From assembly GCF_900141905.1 (NCBI RefSeq), contig NZ_FQZF01000006.1, positions 62,001-126,000 on the forward strand: a stretch of DNA of 64,000 bases, read 5' to 3'. The position numbers were made by a program, and so were the translations under genes. The DNA is from Muricoccus roseus (GTDB lineage Bacteria > Pseudomonadota > Alphaproteobacteria > Acetobacterales > Acetobacteraceae). Shown piece after piece: positions 51,888 through 60,717 of this stretch. Positions within the stretch are counted from its first letter, which is position 1. The number at the start of each line of letters is the position of its first letter. Below the pieces are notes generated by a model, which made no database searches, had not been told where the DNA came from, and saw nothing but the letters and a program-made list of their open reading frames with translations.

Positions 51888-53449
51888 CAGTTCGCGCGCC
51901 CCGCGGATTGCGCGAGGGTCATCTCGTCGGTTCGCGCCTCATAGGTGATGCCCCGCCGCATGGCCCAGGTGTTCACCTGGAAATACAGCGGGATGAGCGC
52001 GGTTTCCTCACGGATCGCCTGACGCGTCGCCTCGCGGGTCAGGCGGGCGCGCGCCTCGTTGTCCATGGTCTGGCGGGCCTGCTGGATCATCGTGTCGATG
52101 GAGGGGTTGCTGAAGCGGCCGCGGTTCGCGGTGCCCAGGCCGAGCGAGGTGTTCCAGCTATGCACCTGGGTTTCCAGCATTCCCAGCACCTCGGGGTTCG
52201 GGGAGAAGCCGGCGAGGTTCACGCTGTACCTCAGCTGCGCCGCCTCGCTCAGCCAGACGCCGCGCGGCTTGGTCTCGACCGTCGCCGCGATGCCGAGGCG
52301 GGTCCACATCTGGGCGATGGCCTGCACCACCTGCTCGTCATTCACGAAGCGGTCGTTCGGCCCGTTCACCTGCACCGCGAAGCCCTGGGCGAAGCCGGCT
52401 TCGGTCATCAGCCGTCGGGCGGCCTCCAGGTCCAGGCGCTCGGCCGCGAGGTCCGGGGAGGTGCCGAAATAGCCGGGCGGGCCGAGATCGCCGGAGGGCA
52501 GGCCCTGGCCGCGCAGGATGCGCTCCACCAGCGCCTGGCGGTTGACCGCCAGGGACAGGGCGCGCCGCACGCGGGCGTCGCGCATCGGGTTCGCGATGGG
52601 GCCGCCATCCTTGGCGCGGATGAAGGGGCTGCTCTCCCGGTCGCTGTCGAGGGTGAGGAAGATCAGCCGGTTGGACGGGCTCTCGCTGGTGGTGAAGCGC
52701 TGGTCGCCGCGGAAGCGCTCGAACTGCTCCGGCGGGACGATCTCGATCAGGTCCACATCCCCCGCGTTCAGCGCGGCCACGCGGGAGGCAGCGGCGGCGA
52801 TGGGGCGGAGCTCTACCCGGGCGAAGGCCGGGACGGGGCCGTGGAACGCGGGGTTCCGCTCGGCCACGAAGGGGCTGCCGGGCTGCCAGGAGAGGTGGCG
52901 GAACGGTCCCGTGCCGATCATCGCCTTGCCGGAGTTGTAGTCCTGCGTCGTCGCCGCCTCACCGTGCTTCTTCGAGACGATCATGACCAGGGCGAGGTTG
53001 TTCGCCAGCAGCGGCGTGGGCACGCGGGTGCGGATGCGCACCACCCCGTTCCCCGCATCCTCCACCGCCGTGACCACCCGCGTGGCATAGGCGAAGGAGG
53101 AGGGGGAGTTGGGGACGTTCCCGGCGCGCTGGATGGTGAAGGCCACGTCCTCTGCCGTGACCGGCGCGCCGTCATGGAAGCGCGCGTTCGGGTCGATGGT
53201 GAATTCCCAGGTTAGGTCGTCCACCACGTGCCAGGCGCTGGCGATGGCCGGGCGCAGCTCCTGTCGGCTGTCCTGCTGCACCAGCGGCTGGAACACGTGC
53301 CGCGCGAAGGCGATGTTGGTGATGAGGCTGGCGTAATGCGGGTCGAGGCTCGTCGGCCCGGCCTCCACCCCGATGCGGAGCAGGTCCTGCGCGCTGGCGG
53401 CCATGGGAAGCGAAAGGGCAGCGGCGAACAGGGCGGCGCGCAGGCGCAT
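51887..53449 (-). CDS. Peptide/nickel-type ABC transporter substrate-binding protein
   Basis: A 520-residue SBP family 5 receptor. The signal peptide is about 1-21 (LRAALFAAALSLPMAASAQD). Mature hallmarks are AGPTSLDPHYASLITNIAFA, WEFTIDPNARFHDGAPVTAE and the late segment RFSNPSIDTMIQQAR. Ligands of the family are peptides, opines, nickel or glycans. No permease or ATPase is adjacent; instead it is coupled to adenine deaminase (TGATG). It is thus an orphan receptor, possibly sharing another system. Start ATG 53449 begins the signal peptide; an upstream in-frame ATG would add a Pro/His-rich stretch. Confidence 0.88.
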   Translation of the reverse strand: MRLRAALFAAALSLPMAASAQDLLRIGVEAGPTSLDPHYASLITNIAFARHVFQPLVQQDSRQELRPAIASAWHVVDDLTWEFTIDPNARFHDGAPVTAEDVAFTIQRAGNVPNSPSSFAYATRVVTAVEDAGNGVVRIRTRVPTPLLANNLALVMIVSKKHGEAATTQDYNSGKAMIGTGPFRHLSWQPGSPFVAERNPAFHGPVPAFARVELRPIAAAASRVAALNAGDVDLIEIVPPEQFERFRGDQRFTTSESPSNRLIFLTLDSDRESSPFIRAKDGGPIANPMRDARVRRALSLAVNRQALVERILRGQGLPSGDLGPPGYFGTSPDLAAERLDLEAARRLMTEAGFAQGFAVQVNGPNDRFVNDEQVVQAIAQMWTRLGIAATVETKPRGVWLSEAAQLRYSVNLAGFSPNPEVLGMLETQVHSWNTSLGLGTANRGRFSNPSIDTMIQQARQTMDNEARARLTREATRQAIREETALIPLYFQVNTWAMRRGITYEARTDEMTLAQSAGRAN

Positions 53450-53565
53450 GCGGAGACCTCGGGGCACGGGGTGGGACACCGGGTGGGACTCTGGGGCGGT
53501 GTCTGGTGGAGAGGGGGGCAAGCTGGCATGGTCGGTCCATTCCCCGCAACGGAGCGCCGCCCCCC

Positions 53566-54747
53566 ATGCCCAGCGTCGAGGCCCTGGAGCCGCTTGCCGA
53601 GAGGATGACGGCCTGGCGGCGGGACCTGCACGCCCATCCCGAGCTCGGCTTCGAGGAGCACCGCACGGCCGCCTTCGTCGCGCGGGAATTGCGGGCGGTC
53701 GGGATGGAGGTGGAAGAGGGGATCGCGGGCACCGGCGTGGTGGGCACGGTCCGCGGCCTGCGGCCGGGCAACCGGGCCGTCGGGCTGAGGGCGGATATGG
53801 ACGCCCTGGCCATGGAGGAGGCGACCGGCGCCCCCTGGGCCAGCCGCAGCCCGGGCCGGATGCATGCCTGCGGGCATGACGGGCACACCGCCATGCTGCT
53901 GGGCGCCGCGAACTGGCTCGCCGCGAACCGGGACCGCTTCGCGGGCACGGTCCGGCTGATCTTCCAGCCCGCCGAGGAGTCGCGTGGCGGCGCCCAGGCG
54001 ATGCTGCGGGAGGGGCTGTTCGAGCGTTTCCCGGTGGATGCCGTCTACGCCATCCACAATCTGCCGGGCCTGCCGCTCGGCACCATCGCCGTACCCCGCG
54101 GCGCGGTCCTCGCCAGCTCGGACACGTGGGAGGTGCGGTTCCGCGGGCGTGGCACGCATGGGGCGAAGCCGCATCAGGGCACGGACGCCATCCTGGCCTC
54201 GGCCGCCTTCGTCACCGCGCTGCAGTCGATCGTCGCCCGGGAGCTGGACCCGATGCAGGCGGGGGTGGTGAGCGTCGGCCACCTGGCCGCGGGCCACCCG
54301 GAGGCGCCCAACGTCATCCCGGCGGAGGTGCTGCTGCGCGGCACGGCGCGGGCGCTCTCCGCCCCGGTGCGGGACATGCTCGAAGCGCGGATCGGCGCGA
54401 TGGCGCGCGGCGTTGCCGCGATGAAGGGGGTGGAGGCGGAGCCGGTCTACACGCGCCGCCTGCCGCCCACCGTGAACCACCCGGCCCAGGCGGTTCTGAT
54501 GCACGGCGCCGCCGCCGCGACGGTGGGGGCCCAGCGGGCGCGGGACGACCACCCGCCCATCACCGCGGGCGAGGACTTCGCCTGCATGCTGGAGGCGCGC
54601 CCCGGCGCCTATGCCTGGCTCGGCACCGGGGATCCCGCGCATCCCGAGGGCTGGCACCACAACCCGCATTTCGACTTCAACGACGCGGCGCTCGCGACCG
54701 GCGCCGCCTTCCTCTGCGGCATCGTCGAGGCGGAGCTGGCGGCATGA
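53566..54747 (+). CDS. M20-family amidohydrolase (hippurate hydrolase/IAA-amino-acid type)
   Basis: A 393-residue metallo-amidohydrolase. Motifs: HAHPELGFEEHRTAAFV, LRADMDALAMEE (74-85), the metal site MHACGHDGHTAMLLGAA (C102, H104), and QPAEES with the catalytic and metal glutamates. The dimerisation domain has GTHGAKPHQGTDAILASAAF. Family members cleave N-acyl amino acids such as hippurate. Start ATG 53566 is preferred over an in-frame ATG 60 bases upstream with an uncharacteristic sequence. It overlaps the nucleoside hydrolase start by 4 bases (ATGA). Confidence 0.9.
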   Translation: MPSVEALEPLAERMTAWRRDLHAHPELGFEEHRTAAFVARELRAVGMEVEEGIAGTGVVGTVRGLRPGNRAVGLRADMDALAMEEATGAPWASRSPGRMHACGHDGHTAMLLGAANWLAANRDRFAGTVRLIFQPAEESRGGAQAMLREGLFERFPVDAVYAIHNLPGLPLGTIAVPRGAVLASSDTWEVRFRGRGTHGAKPHQGTDAILASAAFVTALQSIVARELDPMQAGVVSVGHLAAGHPEAPNVIPAEVLLRGTARALSAPVRDMLEARIGAMARGVAAMKGVEAEPVYTRRLPPTVNHPAQAVLMHGAAAATVGAQRARDDHPPITAGEDFACMLEARPGAYAWLGTGDPAHPEGWHHNPHFDFNDAALATGAAFLCGIVEAELAA

Positions 54748-55691
54748 GCGGCCAGCGCCAGGCGGTGATCCTGGATTGCGACCCGGGGACGGATGACGCC
54801 CTGGCCCTCTGGCTCGCCCTCGCCTCGCCGGAGATCGACCTGCGGATGGTGACGGTGGCCGGCGGCAATGCCGGGCTGGAACGGACCCTGCCCAATGCCT
54901 GCGCCGTGGTCGGCCTGGCCGGGGCCGTGGTGCCGGTGGTGCCGGGCGCGGACCGGCCGCTGCGCTTCGGCATGGGGGGCGGCTTCAGGGGGGATGGCGT
55001 GGTGCATGGGGCGGATGGGCTGGCCGGCATCGCCCTGCCGCCCGGCCCGCCACCCGTGGACGCCGTGGCGGCGGACGCCATCCGCGCGCTGCTGCGCCCG
55101 GCGCGGCCGGGCAGCGTCACGCTGGTCGGGATCGGCCCCGCGACCAACCTCGCCCTGGCACTGGCCACCGAGCCCGCCCTGGCGGACCGCGTGGCCGAGA
55201 TCGTCCTGATGGGCGGCGCGTGGGGGGAGGGGAACTGGACCCCCTCGGCCGAGTTCAACGCGGCCAGCGACCCCGAGGCGCTGGACATCCTCCTCGGCGC
55301 CGGGCGGCCCGTCACCCTCGTGACGCTTGAGCTGACCGCGCAGGCCCTGGTCACCCCTGCGCGCGTGGCGGCGATGCGCGCGCTGGGTGGCGGCGCCTGC
55401 CTGCACGCCGCCTGCGACATCCTGGCCGGAATCCCGCCCTCCCGCCGCCTGGGCGGGGAGGGGCATGCGCTGCATGACCCCTGCGCGGTGGCCTGGCTGG
55501 TGGCGCCGGAGCTGTTCCACGCGACCGCCGCCGCGGTGGTGGTGGATTGCGGCGCGGGGCCGGCGCGGGGCCGGACCCATATCGACCGCTGGGGACGGAC
55601 CGGAGCCGCGCCGGCCGTGACCCTGCCCGAGGCGCTGGACGCGGAGGGCTTCTTCGCCCTGCTGGGCGGCCGCCTCGCCCGGCTACCCTGA
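54744..55691 (+). CDS. Inosine-uridine-preferring nucleoside hydrolase
   Basis: A 315-residue calcium-dependent hydrolase releasing the base from ribonucleosides. The N-terminal DCDPGTDDALAL holds the metal-binding aspartates (D13, D17, D18). IGPATNLALAL, IVLMGGAWGEGNWTPSAEFN and the late HDPCAVAW, with its metal aspartate, are all family hallmarks. It is translationally coupled to the M20 gene and lies near adenine deaminase, giving a nucleoside/base salvage theme. Substrate base preference cannot be told. Confidence 0.92.
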   Translation: MSGQRQAVILDCDPGTDDALALWLALASPEIDLRMVTVAGGNAGLERTLPNACAVVGLAGAVVPVVPGADRPLRFGMGGGFRGDGVVHGADGLAGIALPPGPPPVDAVAADAIRALLRPARPGSVTLVGIGPATNLALALATEPALADRVAEIVLMGGAWGEGNWTPSAEFNAASDPEALDILLGAGRPVTLVTLELTAQALVTPARVAAMRALGGGACLHAACDILAGIPPSRRLGGEGHALHDPCAVAWLVAPELFHATAAAVVVDCGAGPARGRTHIDRWGRTGAAPAVTLPEALDAEGFFALLGGRLARLP

Positions 55692-55696
55692 GAGGG

Positions 55697-55984
55697 CTAC
55701 TCCGCCGCGGCCTTCAGGCTGCCCTCGATCCAGCCGGCCACGTCCGGGTCCATGCCCGACATGTGCACGTCCTGCGTCACATGGGTGACGAGCAGCTTGC
55801 CCTCCAGCCCCGCGCCGGTGAGGGCGCGGCGGAGATGCGAGTGCAGGTAGTTCGGGGAAACGCTGGTATCGACCAGCATGCCGCCCTTCAGCATGCAGTG
55901 GCTCTCGCTCAGCTCCCAGATCGAGGCTTCCATGGCCTCCGCCCCGCCCTCGGGGAGCTCGTGCAGCACGAGGCATAGGGTCAT
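55697..55984 (-). CDS. Small conserved-looking hypothetical protein (95 aa)
   Basis: A 95-residue acidic protein starting MTLCLVLHELPEGGAEAMEA and containing VSPNYLHSHLRRALTGAGLE and LLVTHVTQDVHMSGMDPDVA. The alternation of a short strand, helix, strand and helix suggests a compact ferredoxin-like fold, weakly reminiscent of SinR-family small proteins. I cannot confirm that. Start ATG 55984 is preferred: the frame continues far upstream but only as antisense to the phosphodiesterase gene. It is divergent from that gene over 129 bases. Confidence 0.55.
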   Translation of the reverse strand: MTLCLVLHELPEGGAEAMEASIWELSESHCMLKGGMLVDTSVSPNYLHSHLRRALTGAGLEGKLLVTHVTQDVHMSGMDPDVAGWIEGSLKAAAE

Positions 55985-56113
55985 GGCTTCCTGGTCCGTC
56001 CGGTTCTGGCTGATGTCTTCCCGGGCGCCAGGCCCGGCTCTAGAAGGCCGGTCGCGCCCGGGGACCACCTTAGACAGCTTGGGCCGCCTTGTGCAGATCA
56101 ACCGGAACACGAA

Positions 56114-56869
56114 ATGACCGAGATCATCGCCCATCGGGGCGGCGCCATCCTCTGGCCCGAGAACAGCATGATGGCCTTCCGGCAGGCCATCGCGGCCGGG
56201 GTGGATGCGGTGGAATGCGACGTCCACCTCTCCGCCGACGGCGAGGCCATGGTCATGCATGACGCGACCCTGGACCGGACGAGCAATGCCCGCGGGCCGA
56301 TCGGCGAGCGCTCTGCCGCGGAGCTCGCCGCGGTGAAGCTGATCTCGGCCGGAGGCGAAAGCCTGCCGCGCCTGGAGGATGTGCTGGCCCTGGTCGCGGA
56401 GAGCGAGGTGGGGCTTCAGGTCGAGGTGAAGGCGAACTGGCAGGGAAGGCCGGATTTCGACCTGCTGGCCCGCGTGCTGGCGGAGCTGGACCGATTCGGG
56501 TTGCGCGGCCGGACCGAGGTCATCGTCTTCGAGGCCGAGATCGCCGCGGCCGCCGTGCAGGCGGGAGGGCTGCGCAACGTGGCCTGGCTGTTCATGCCGG
56601 TCATGGTCCGGCGCCTCGGGGTGGATGGCGTGGCCGCCGTCGCCCGCCGGGCCGGCGTCTCCATGGTGGAGACCCACGAGACGGCGATGGATGCCGCGAT
56701 GCTCGGCACGCTTCGCGGGGCGGGGCTGCGGGTCGCGGCCTGGGGGGCCAACCACGAGCCATCCATCCGCCGCATGCTGTCCCTTGGGGTGGATGCCATC
56801 GCCACGGACGACCCGGTGCTCGCCCTTTCCCTGCGCGGCTCGGGCCGGTCAGACGGGGCTGGCGGCTGA
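56114..56869 (+). CDS. ugpQ: Glycerophosphodiester phosphodiesterase
   Basis: A 251-residue cytoplasmic-type GDPD that splits glycerophosphodiesters to glycerol-3-phosphate and an alcohol. Catalytic and metal residues are in place: H7-R8 (AHRGG), E16-N17 (PENS), E34, D36 and H38 (VECDVHLSADG) and the general acid H49 in VMHD. The C-terminal GVDAIATDDPVLAL is typical. No signal peptide, so it acts on imported substrates, like UgpQ. The ugp importer lies about 34 kb away; a functional link is an inference. Confidence 0.92.
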   Translation: MTEIIAHRGGAILWPENSMMAFRQAIAAGVDAVECDVHLSADGEAMVMHDATLDRTSNARGPIGERSAAELAAVKLISAGGESLPRLEDVLALVAESEVGLQVEVKANWQGRPDFDLLARVLAELDRFGLRGRTEVIVFEAEIAAAAVQAGGLRNVAWLFMPVMVRRLGVDGVAAVARRAGVSMVETHETAMDAAMLGTLRGAGLRVAAWGANHEPSIRRMLSLGVDAIATDDPVLALSLRGSGRSDGAGG

Positions 56870-56912
56870 GGTGCGGCGAGGGATTTTTCCGCCCTGCCAG
56901 GCGCCGGGCGCG

Positions 56913-56933
56913 GCCGATGCTCTCCGCATCGGC
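56913..56933 (+). terminator. Hairpin after the glycerophosphodiesterase gene
   Basis: Perfect stem GCCGATGC/GCATCGGC with a TCTCC loop, 43 bases past the stop at 56869. No T-run follows. It may be a weak or Rho-assisted terminator. Confidence 0.4.
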
Positions 56934-57085
56934 AAGGCCGGCAACGCCGCAGGGACGGAAAAGACCCGTCCGGACCGACCCGCAAGCCCCGTCTGACCGG
57001 CCTGAGGCCCTCGCGCCGGCGGAGGAGCCATCCGCAGGCGCGTCCCTGAACAAGGGCCTTGCCGGGGCCCGTCCTGGCCCCCATG

Positions 57086-57114
57086 CTCCCCTCAACGATA
57101 AGTCATTGAGGGAG
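57086..57114 (+). promoter_or_regulatory. Hairpin just upstream of livG
   Basis: CTCCCCTCAA (57086-57095) pairs with TTGAGGGAG (57106-57114) with one bulged C, ending 7 bases before the GTG start at 57122. The stem covers the place where the ribosome binding site (GAGGGAG) lies, so it could limit translation of livG. It may equally be a repressor site. Confidence 0.35.
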
Positions 57115-57121
57115 CGTCTGG

Positions 57122-57928
57122 GTGGGCGATCACGCGCCAATCCTGCAGGCTGATTCCGTGTCCCTGCGCTTCGGCGGAATCAGGGCGCTGACCGACGTGT
57201 CCTTCTCCGTCAGGCGCGGAGAGGTCTTCTCGATCATCGGGCCCAACGGCGCGGGCAAGACCTCGATGGTCAACTGCGTCTCCGGCCGCTACCGCCCGAC
57301 CGAGGGGCGGATCCTGTTCGACGGGCAGGACATCACGCGCATGCGGCCCAGCCGCCGCGCCGCGCTCGGCATCGGCCGCACCTTCCAGAATCTGGCGCTG
57401 TTCGGGCATATGAGCGTGCTCGACAACATCATGGTGGGCCGCCACCACCTGCTGAACTCCGGCTTTCTGCGGGGCATGGTCTACTGGATCGGCGGCGCGC
57501 AGCGGGAGGAGCTGGAACACCGGCGCGAGGTCGAGGAGATCATCGACTTCCTCGAGATCCAGCACATCCGCAAGGCGCAGGCCGGCACGCTCTCCTATGG
57601 GCTGCGCAAGCGCGTGGAACTGGCGCGCGCCGTCGCGCTGCGGCCGAAGCTCATCCTTCTCGACGAACCCATGGCGGGCATGAATCTCGAGGAGAAGGAG
57701 GACATGGCGCGCACCATCCTCGACCTGAACGAGGAATGGGGCATGACGATCCTGATGATCGAGCATGACATGGGCGTGGTGATGGACATCTCCCACCGCG
57801 TCATGGTGCTCGATTTCGGCCGCAAGCTGGTCGAGGGCGAGCCGGAGGAGGTGATGGCGCACCCCGACGTGCGCCGGGCCTATCTGGGCGAGGAGGACGC
57901 GACCCCGGCCGAGGCGGTGCCCGCATGA
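57122..57928 (+). CDS. livG: Branched-chain-type ABC transporter ATPase (LivG)
   Basis: A 268-residue ATPase of the LivG group. Walker A is GPNGAGKTS (40-48), the signature is the LivG-type LSYG (157-160), and Walker B LILLDEP (177-183) is followed by MAGM. IGRTFQNLALFGHMSVLDNI and the C-terminal HPDVRRAYLGEE are diagnostic. It uses a GTG start at 57122 with GAGGGAG upstream. First gene of a seven-gene unit; its stop overlaps the acyl-CoA synthetase ATG by 4 bases. Confidence 0.92.
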   Translation: MGDHAPILQADSVSLRFGGIRALTDVSFSVRRGEVFSIIGPNGAGKTSMVNCVSGRYRPTEGRILFDGQDITRMRPSRRAALGIGRTFQNLALFGHMSVLDNIMVGRHHLLNSGFLRGMVYWIGGAQREELEHRREVEEIIDFLEIQHIRKAQAGTLSYGLRKRVELARAVALRPKLILLDEPMAGMNLEEKEDMARTILDLNEEWGMTILMIEHDMGVVMDISHRVMVLDFGRKLVEGEPEEVMAHPDVRRAYLGEEDATPAEAVPA

Positions 57929-59817
57929 ACGGCGTCGACGACACGCTGCCCCGCCTCCTCAGGCGGAACGCCCGCGCCCATGGGGCCGAGGTGGCGCTGC
58001 GCGAGAAGGACCTCGGGATCTGGCGCGCATTCACCTGGGCGGAATACGAGGCGCGCACGCGTGCCATCGCGCTCGGCCTGCAGGCCTGCGGGGTGGGGGC
58101 GGAGGATGTCGTCGCGCTGATCGGCGACAACCGGCCGGACTGGGTCATGGGCGAGATCGCGGCTCATGCGATCGGCGCGCGCTCCCTTGGCCTCTATCGC
58201 GACGGGCTGGAGGATGAGGTCGCGAATCTCCTTGCCCATGCCGGCGCGACGGTGGTGATCGCCGAGGACGAGGAGCAGGTGGACAAGCTCCTCAACATCG
58301 CGGAGCAGGTGCCCGGGCTCCGGCTCGTTCTCTATTCCGACCCGCGCGGCATGCGGAAGTATTCCGATCCGCGGCTGATGCCGATGGCGGATCTCGTCGC
58401 GCGGGGGGAGGCCGCGCACGCCGCCGATCCGACCGCCTGGGACCGGCTGGTGGATGCGACGGATGGCGAGCGGATCGCCGTGCTCTGCACGACCTCCGGC
58501 ACCACCGCGCGCCCCAAGCTCGCCATGCTCTGCGGCCGCGCCCTGATCCGCCATGCCGAGGCCTATCTGGCCGCCGACCCGAAGGGGCCGGGGGACGAGT
58601 ATGTCTCCGTCCTGCCGCTGCCCTGGATCATGGAGCAGATGTACGTCTTCGGCTTCGGCCTTGTCTCGCGGATGAAGGTCTCCTTTGTCGAGGAGCCGGA
58701 GACGATGATGGCGGATTTCCGCGAGATCGGGCCGAGCTTCGTCCTCTTCGCGCCGCGCGTCTGGGAGGCGATTGCGGCCGATGTGCGGGCGCGCGTGATG
58801 GACGCCTCGCCCATGAAGCGGCGTGCTTTTGACTGGGGCATGAGGCTGGGCCTTGCCGCGCTGGAGAAGGGGCGGCGCTCGCGGCTGGCGGACCTGATCC
58901 TGTTCCGGGCGCTGCGGGACCGGCTGGGCTTCACCCGCCTGACCTCGGCGGCGACCGGCGGGGCGGCCATGGGCCCGGACACCTTCCGCTTCTTCCAGGC
59001 CATGGGGGTGCCGCTGCGCCAGCTCTATGGCCAGACCGAGACGCTGGGCGCCTACACGCTGCACAGGCGGGACGACGTGAACTTCGACACGGTCGGCGCC
59101 GCCTTCGACGGCGTGGAGGTGGACATCCACCAGCCCGATGCGAATGGTGTCGGCGAGATCGTCGCCCGGCACGGCCATATGTTCAGCGGCTACCACGGTG
59201 TCGAAGGCATCCCGGACATGCGTGAGGGATGGCTGCATACGGGGGATGCCGGCTATTTCGACGGCGCCGGCCATCTCGTCGTGATCGACCGCGTGAAGGA
59301 TCTGGCCACCACCGCCGCCGGCGAGAAGTTCAGCCCCCAGTTCATCGAGAACAAGCTGAAGTTCAGCCCCTATGTCGCCGAGGCCGTGGTGCTGGGCCAT
59401 GGCCGGTCGCATCTCGTGGCGCTGCTCTGCATCCGCTTCCCCATCGTCTCCAAATGGGCGGAGCGGAACCGCATTTCCTTCACCACCTATACCGACCTTT
59501 CCTCCCGGCCGCAGGTGCTGGAACTCCTCCAGCAAGAGGTGGCGAAGGTGAATGCCACCCTCCCGCCGCCCCAGCGCATCCGCGACTTCGTCCTGCTCTA
59601 CAAGGAGCTGGATGCGGATGACGAGGAGCTGACGCGCACCCGCAAGGTGCGGCGCGGTGTGATCAACGAGAAATACGGCACGATCATCGACGCGATCTAT
59701 GCCGGGCAGGAGGCGATCCCGGTGGACACCACCATCGCCTTCCAGGACGGCACGAAGCAACGCATCCGCACGGTGCTGCAGGTGGCCTCCGCCACCCGCC
59801 AGAGGGAGATAGCCTGA
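57925..59817 (+). CDS. AMP-forming long-chain-type acyl-CoA synthetase
   Basis: A 630-residue adenylate-forming ligase of the FadD/FAA1 group, making acyl-CoA from a carboxylic acid, ATP and CoA. The phosphate loop TSGTTARPK (190-198), the adenine motif LRQLYGQTE, the hinge region GWLHTGDAGYFDGAGHL and KDLATTAAGEKFSPQ are visible. The C-terminal lysine region is less clear. It is embedded in the liv operon, between livG and livH, so it probably activates what the transporter imports. The chain length or aromatic nature of the substrate is unknown. Confidence 0.9.
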   Translation: MNGVDDTLPRLLRRNARAHGAEVALREKDLGIWRAFTWAEYEARTRAIALGLQACGVGAEDVVALIGDNRPDWVMGEIAAHAIGARSLGLYRDGLEDEVANLLAHAGATVVIAEDEEQVDKLLNIAEQVPGLRLVLYSDPRGMRKYSDPRLMPMADLVARGEAAHAADPTAWDRLVDATDGERIAVLCTTSGTTARPKLAMLCGRALIRHAEAYLAADPKGPGDEYVSVLPLPWIMEQMYVFGFGLVSRMKVSFVEEPETMMADFREIGPSFVLFAPRVWEAIAADVRARVMDASPMKRRAFDWGMRLGLAALEKGRRSRLADLILFRALRDRLGFTRLTSAATGGAAMGPDTFRFFQAMGVPLRQLYGQTETLGAYTLHRRDDVNFDTVGAAFDGVEVDIHQPDANGVGEIVARHGHMFSGYHGVEGIPDMREGWLHTGDAGYFDGAGHLVVIDRVKDLATTAAGEKFSPQFIENKLKFSPYVAEAVVLGHGRSHLVALLCIRFPIVSKWAERNRISFTTYTDLSSRPQVLELLQQEVAKVNATLPPPQRIRDFVLLYKELDADDEELTRTRKVRRGVINEKYGTIIDAIYAGQEAIPVDTTIAFQDGTKQRIRTVLQVASATRQREIA

Positions 59818-59819
59818 CC

Positions 59820-60713
59820 ATGGAAGGCGCGCTTCTCTTCCAGCTTCTGCTGAACGGCCTCATCGTCGGCGCGCTCTACGGCGTGGTCGCGATGTCCTTC
59901 GTGCTCATCTACAAGGCCAGCCAAGTCGTGAACTTCGCCCAGGGCGAGTTCCTGCTGGTCGGCGCCTGGGTGTGCTGGTGGCTGCTGACGGAATGGCAGC
60001 TGCCCTTCTGGGCGGGGTTCCTCGTCACCCTCGCCTTCATGACGCTGTTCGGGATCATCCTGCAGGTGGTCGTGCTGCGCCCGCTGATCGGCGAACCGGT
60101 GATCAGTGTGATCATGGCGACCATCGGCCTCGGCATCTTCTTCCAGGCGCTGATGAAGTGGATCTTCGGCGTCTTCGCCAAGCCCTTCCCGCCGGTCTTC
60201 AGTGCCGAACGCGTTTCCGTGTTGGGGCTGGAGGTGCAGACCGCCTACCTGCTCTCGCTTGGCATTTCGCTGGCCATCATGGCGGGATTCGGCTGGTTCT
60301 TCCGCTACTCGCGGCATGGCCTCGCCATGCGGGCGACCGCCTTTGACCAGCAGGTGGCGCAATCCCTCGGCATCTCCGTGCCGCGCGTCTTCGCCATGTC
60401 CTGGGCCATTTCGGCCGTGGTCTCGGCCGTGGCGGGAGTCACCGTGGGCATGGTGAACGGTGTCTCCTCCGCGCTGTCGGTCTACGGCATCAAGGTGTTC
60501 CCTGCGGTGATCCTCGGCGGGCTGGATTCGATCCTCGGCGCAGTGCTGGGCGGGCTGATCGTCGGCGTGCTGGAGAACCTGGCCCAGTATGTGGACGGGC
60601 AGTGGCTGAACTGGGGGAACATGTACCAGGTGGCGCCCTTCTACGCGCTGCTGCTGATCCTCATGGTCAAGCCCTACGGCCTGTTCGGCACCAAGAACAT
60701 CGAGCGGATCTGA
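59820..60713 (+). CDS. livH: Branched-chain-type ABC transporter permease (LivH)
   Basis: A 297-residue inner-membrane permease with about eight hydrophobic segments. The N-terminus LLNGLIVGALYGVVAMSFVL with YKASQVVNFAQGEFLLVGA and the C-terminal VILGGLDSILGAVLGGLIVG with MVKPYGLFG are standard LivH marks. It starts 2 bases after the acyl-CoA synthetase stop and is followed by livM after 4 bases. Confidence 0.94.
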   Translation: MEGALLFQLLLNGLIVGALYGVVAMSFVLIYKASQVVNFAQGEFLLVGAWVCWWLLTEWQLPFWAGFLVTLAFMTLFGIILQVVVLRPLIGEPVISVIMATIGLGIFFQALMKWIFGVFAKPFPPVFSAERVSVLGLEVQTAYLLSLGISLAIMAGFGWFFRYSRHGLAMRATAFDQQVAQSLGISVPRVFAMSWAISAVVSAVAGVTVGMVNGVSSALSVYGIKVFPAVILGGLDSILGAVLGGLIVGVLENLAQYVDGQWLNWGNMYQVAPFYALLLILMVKPYGLFGTKNIERI

Positions 60714-60717
60714 CGCC

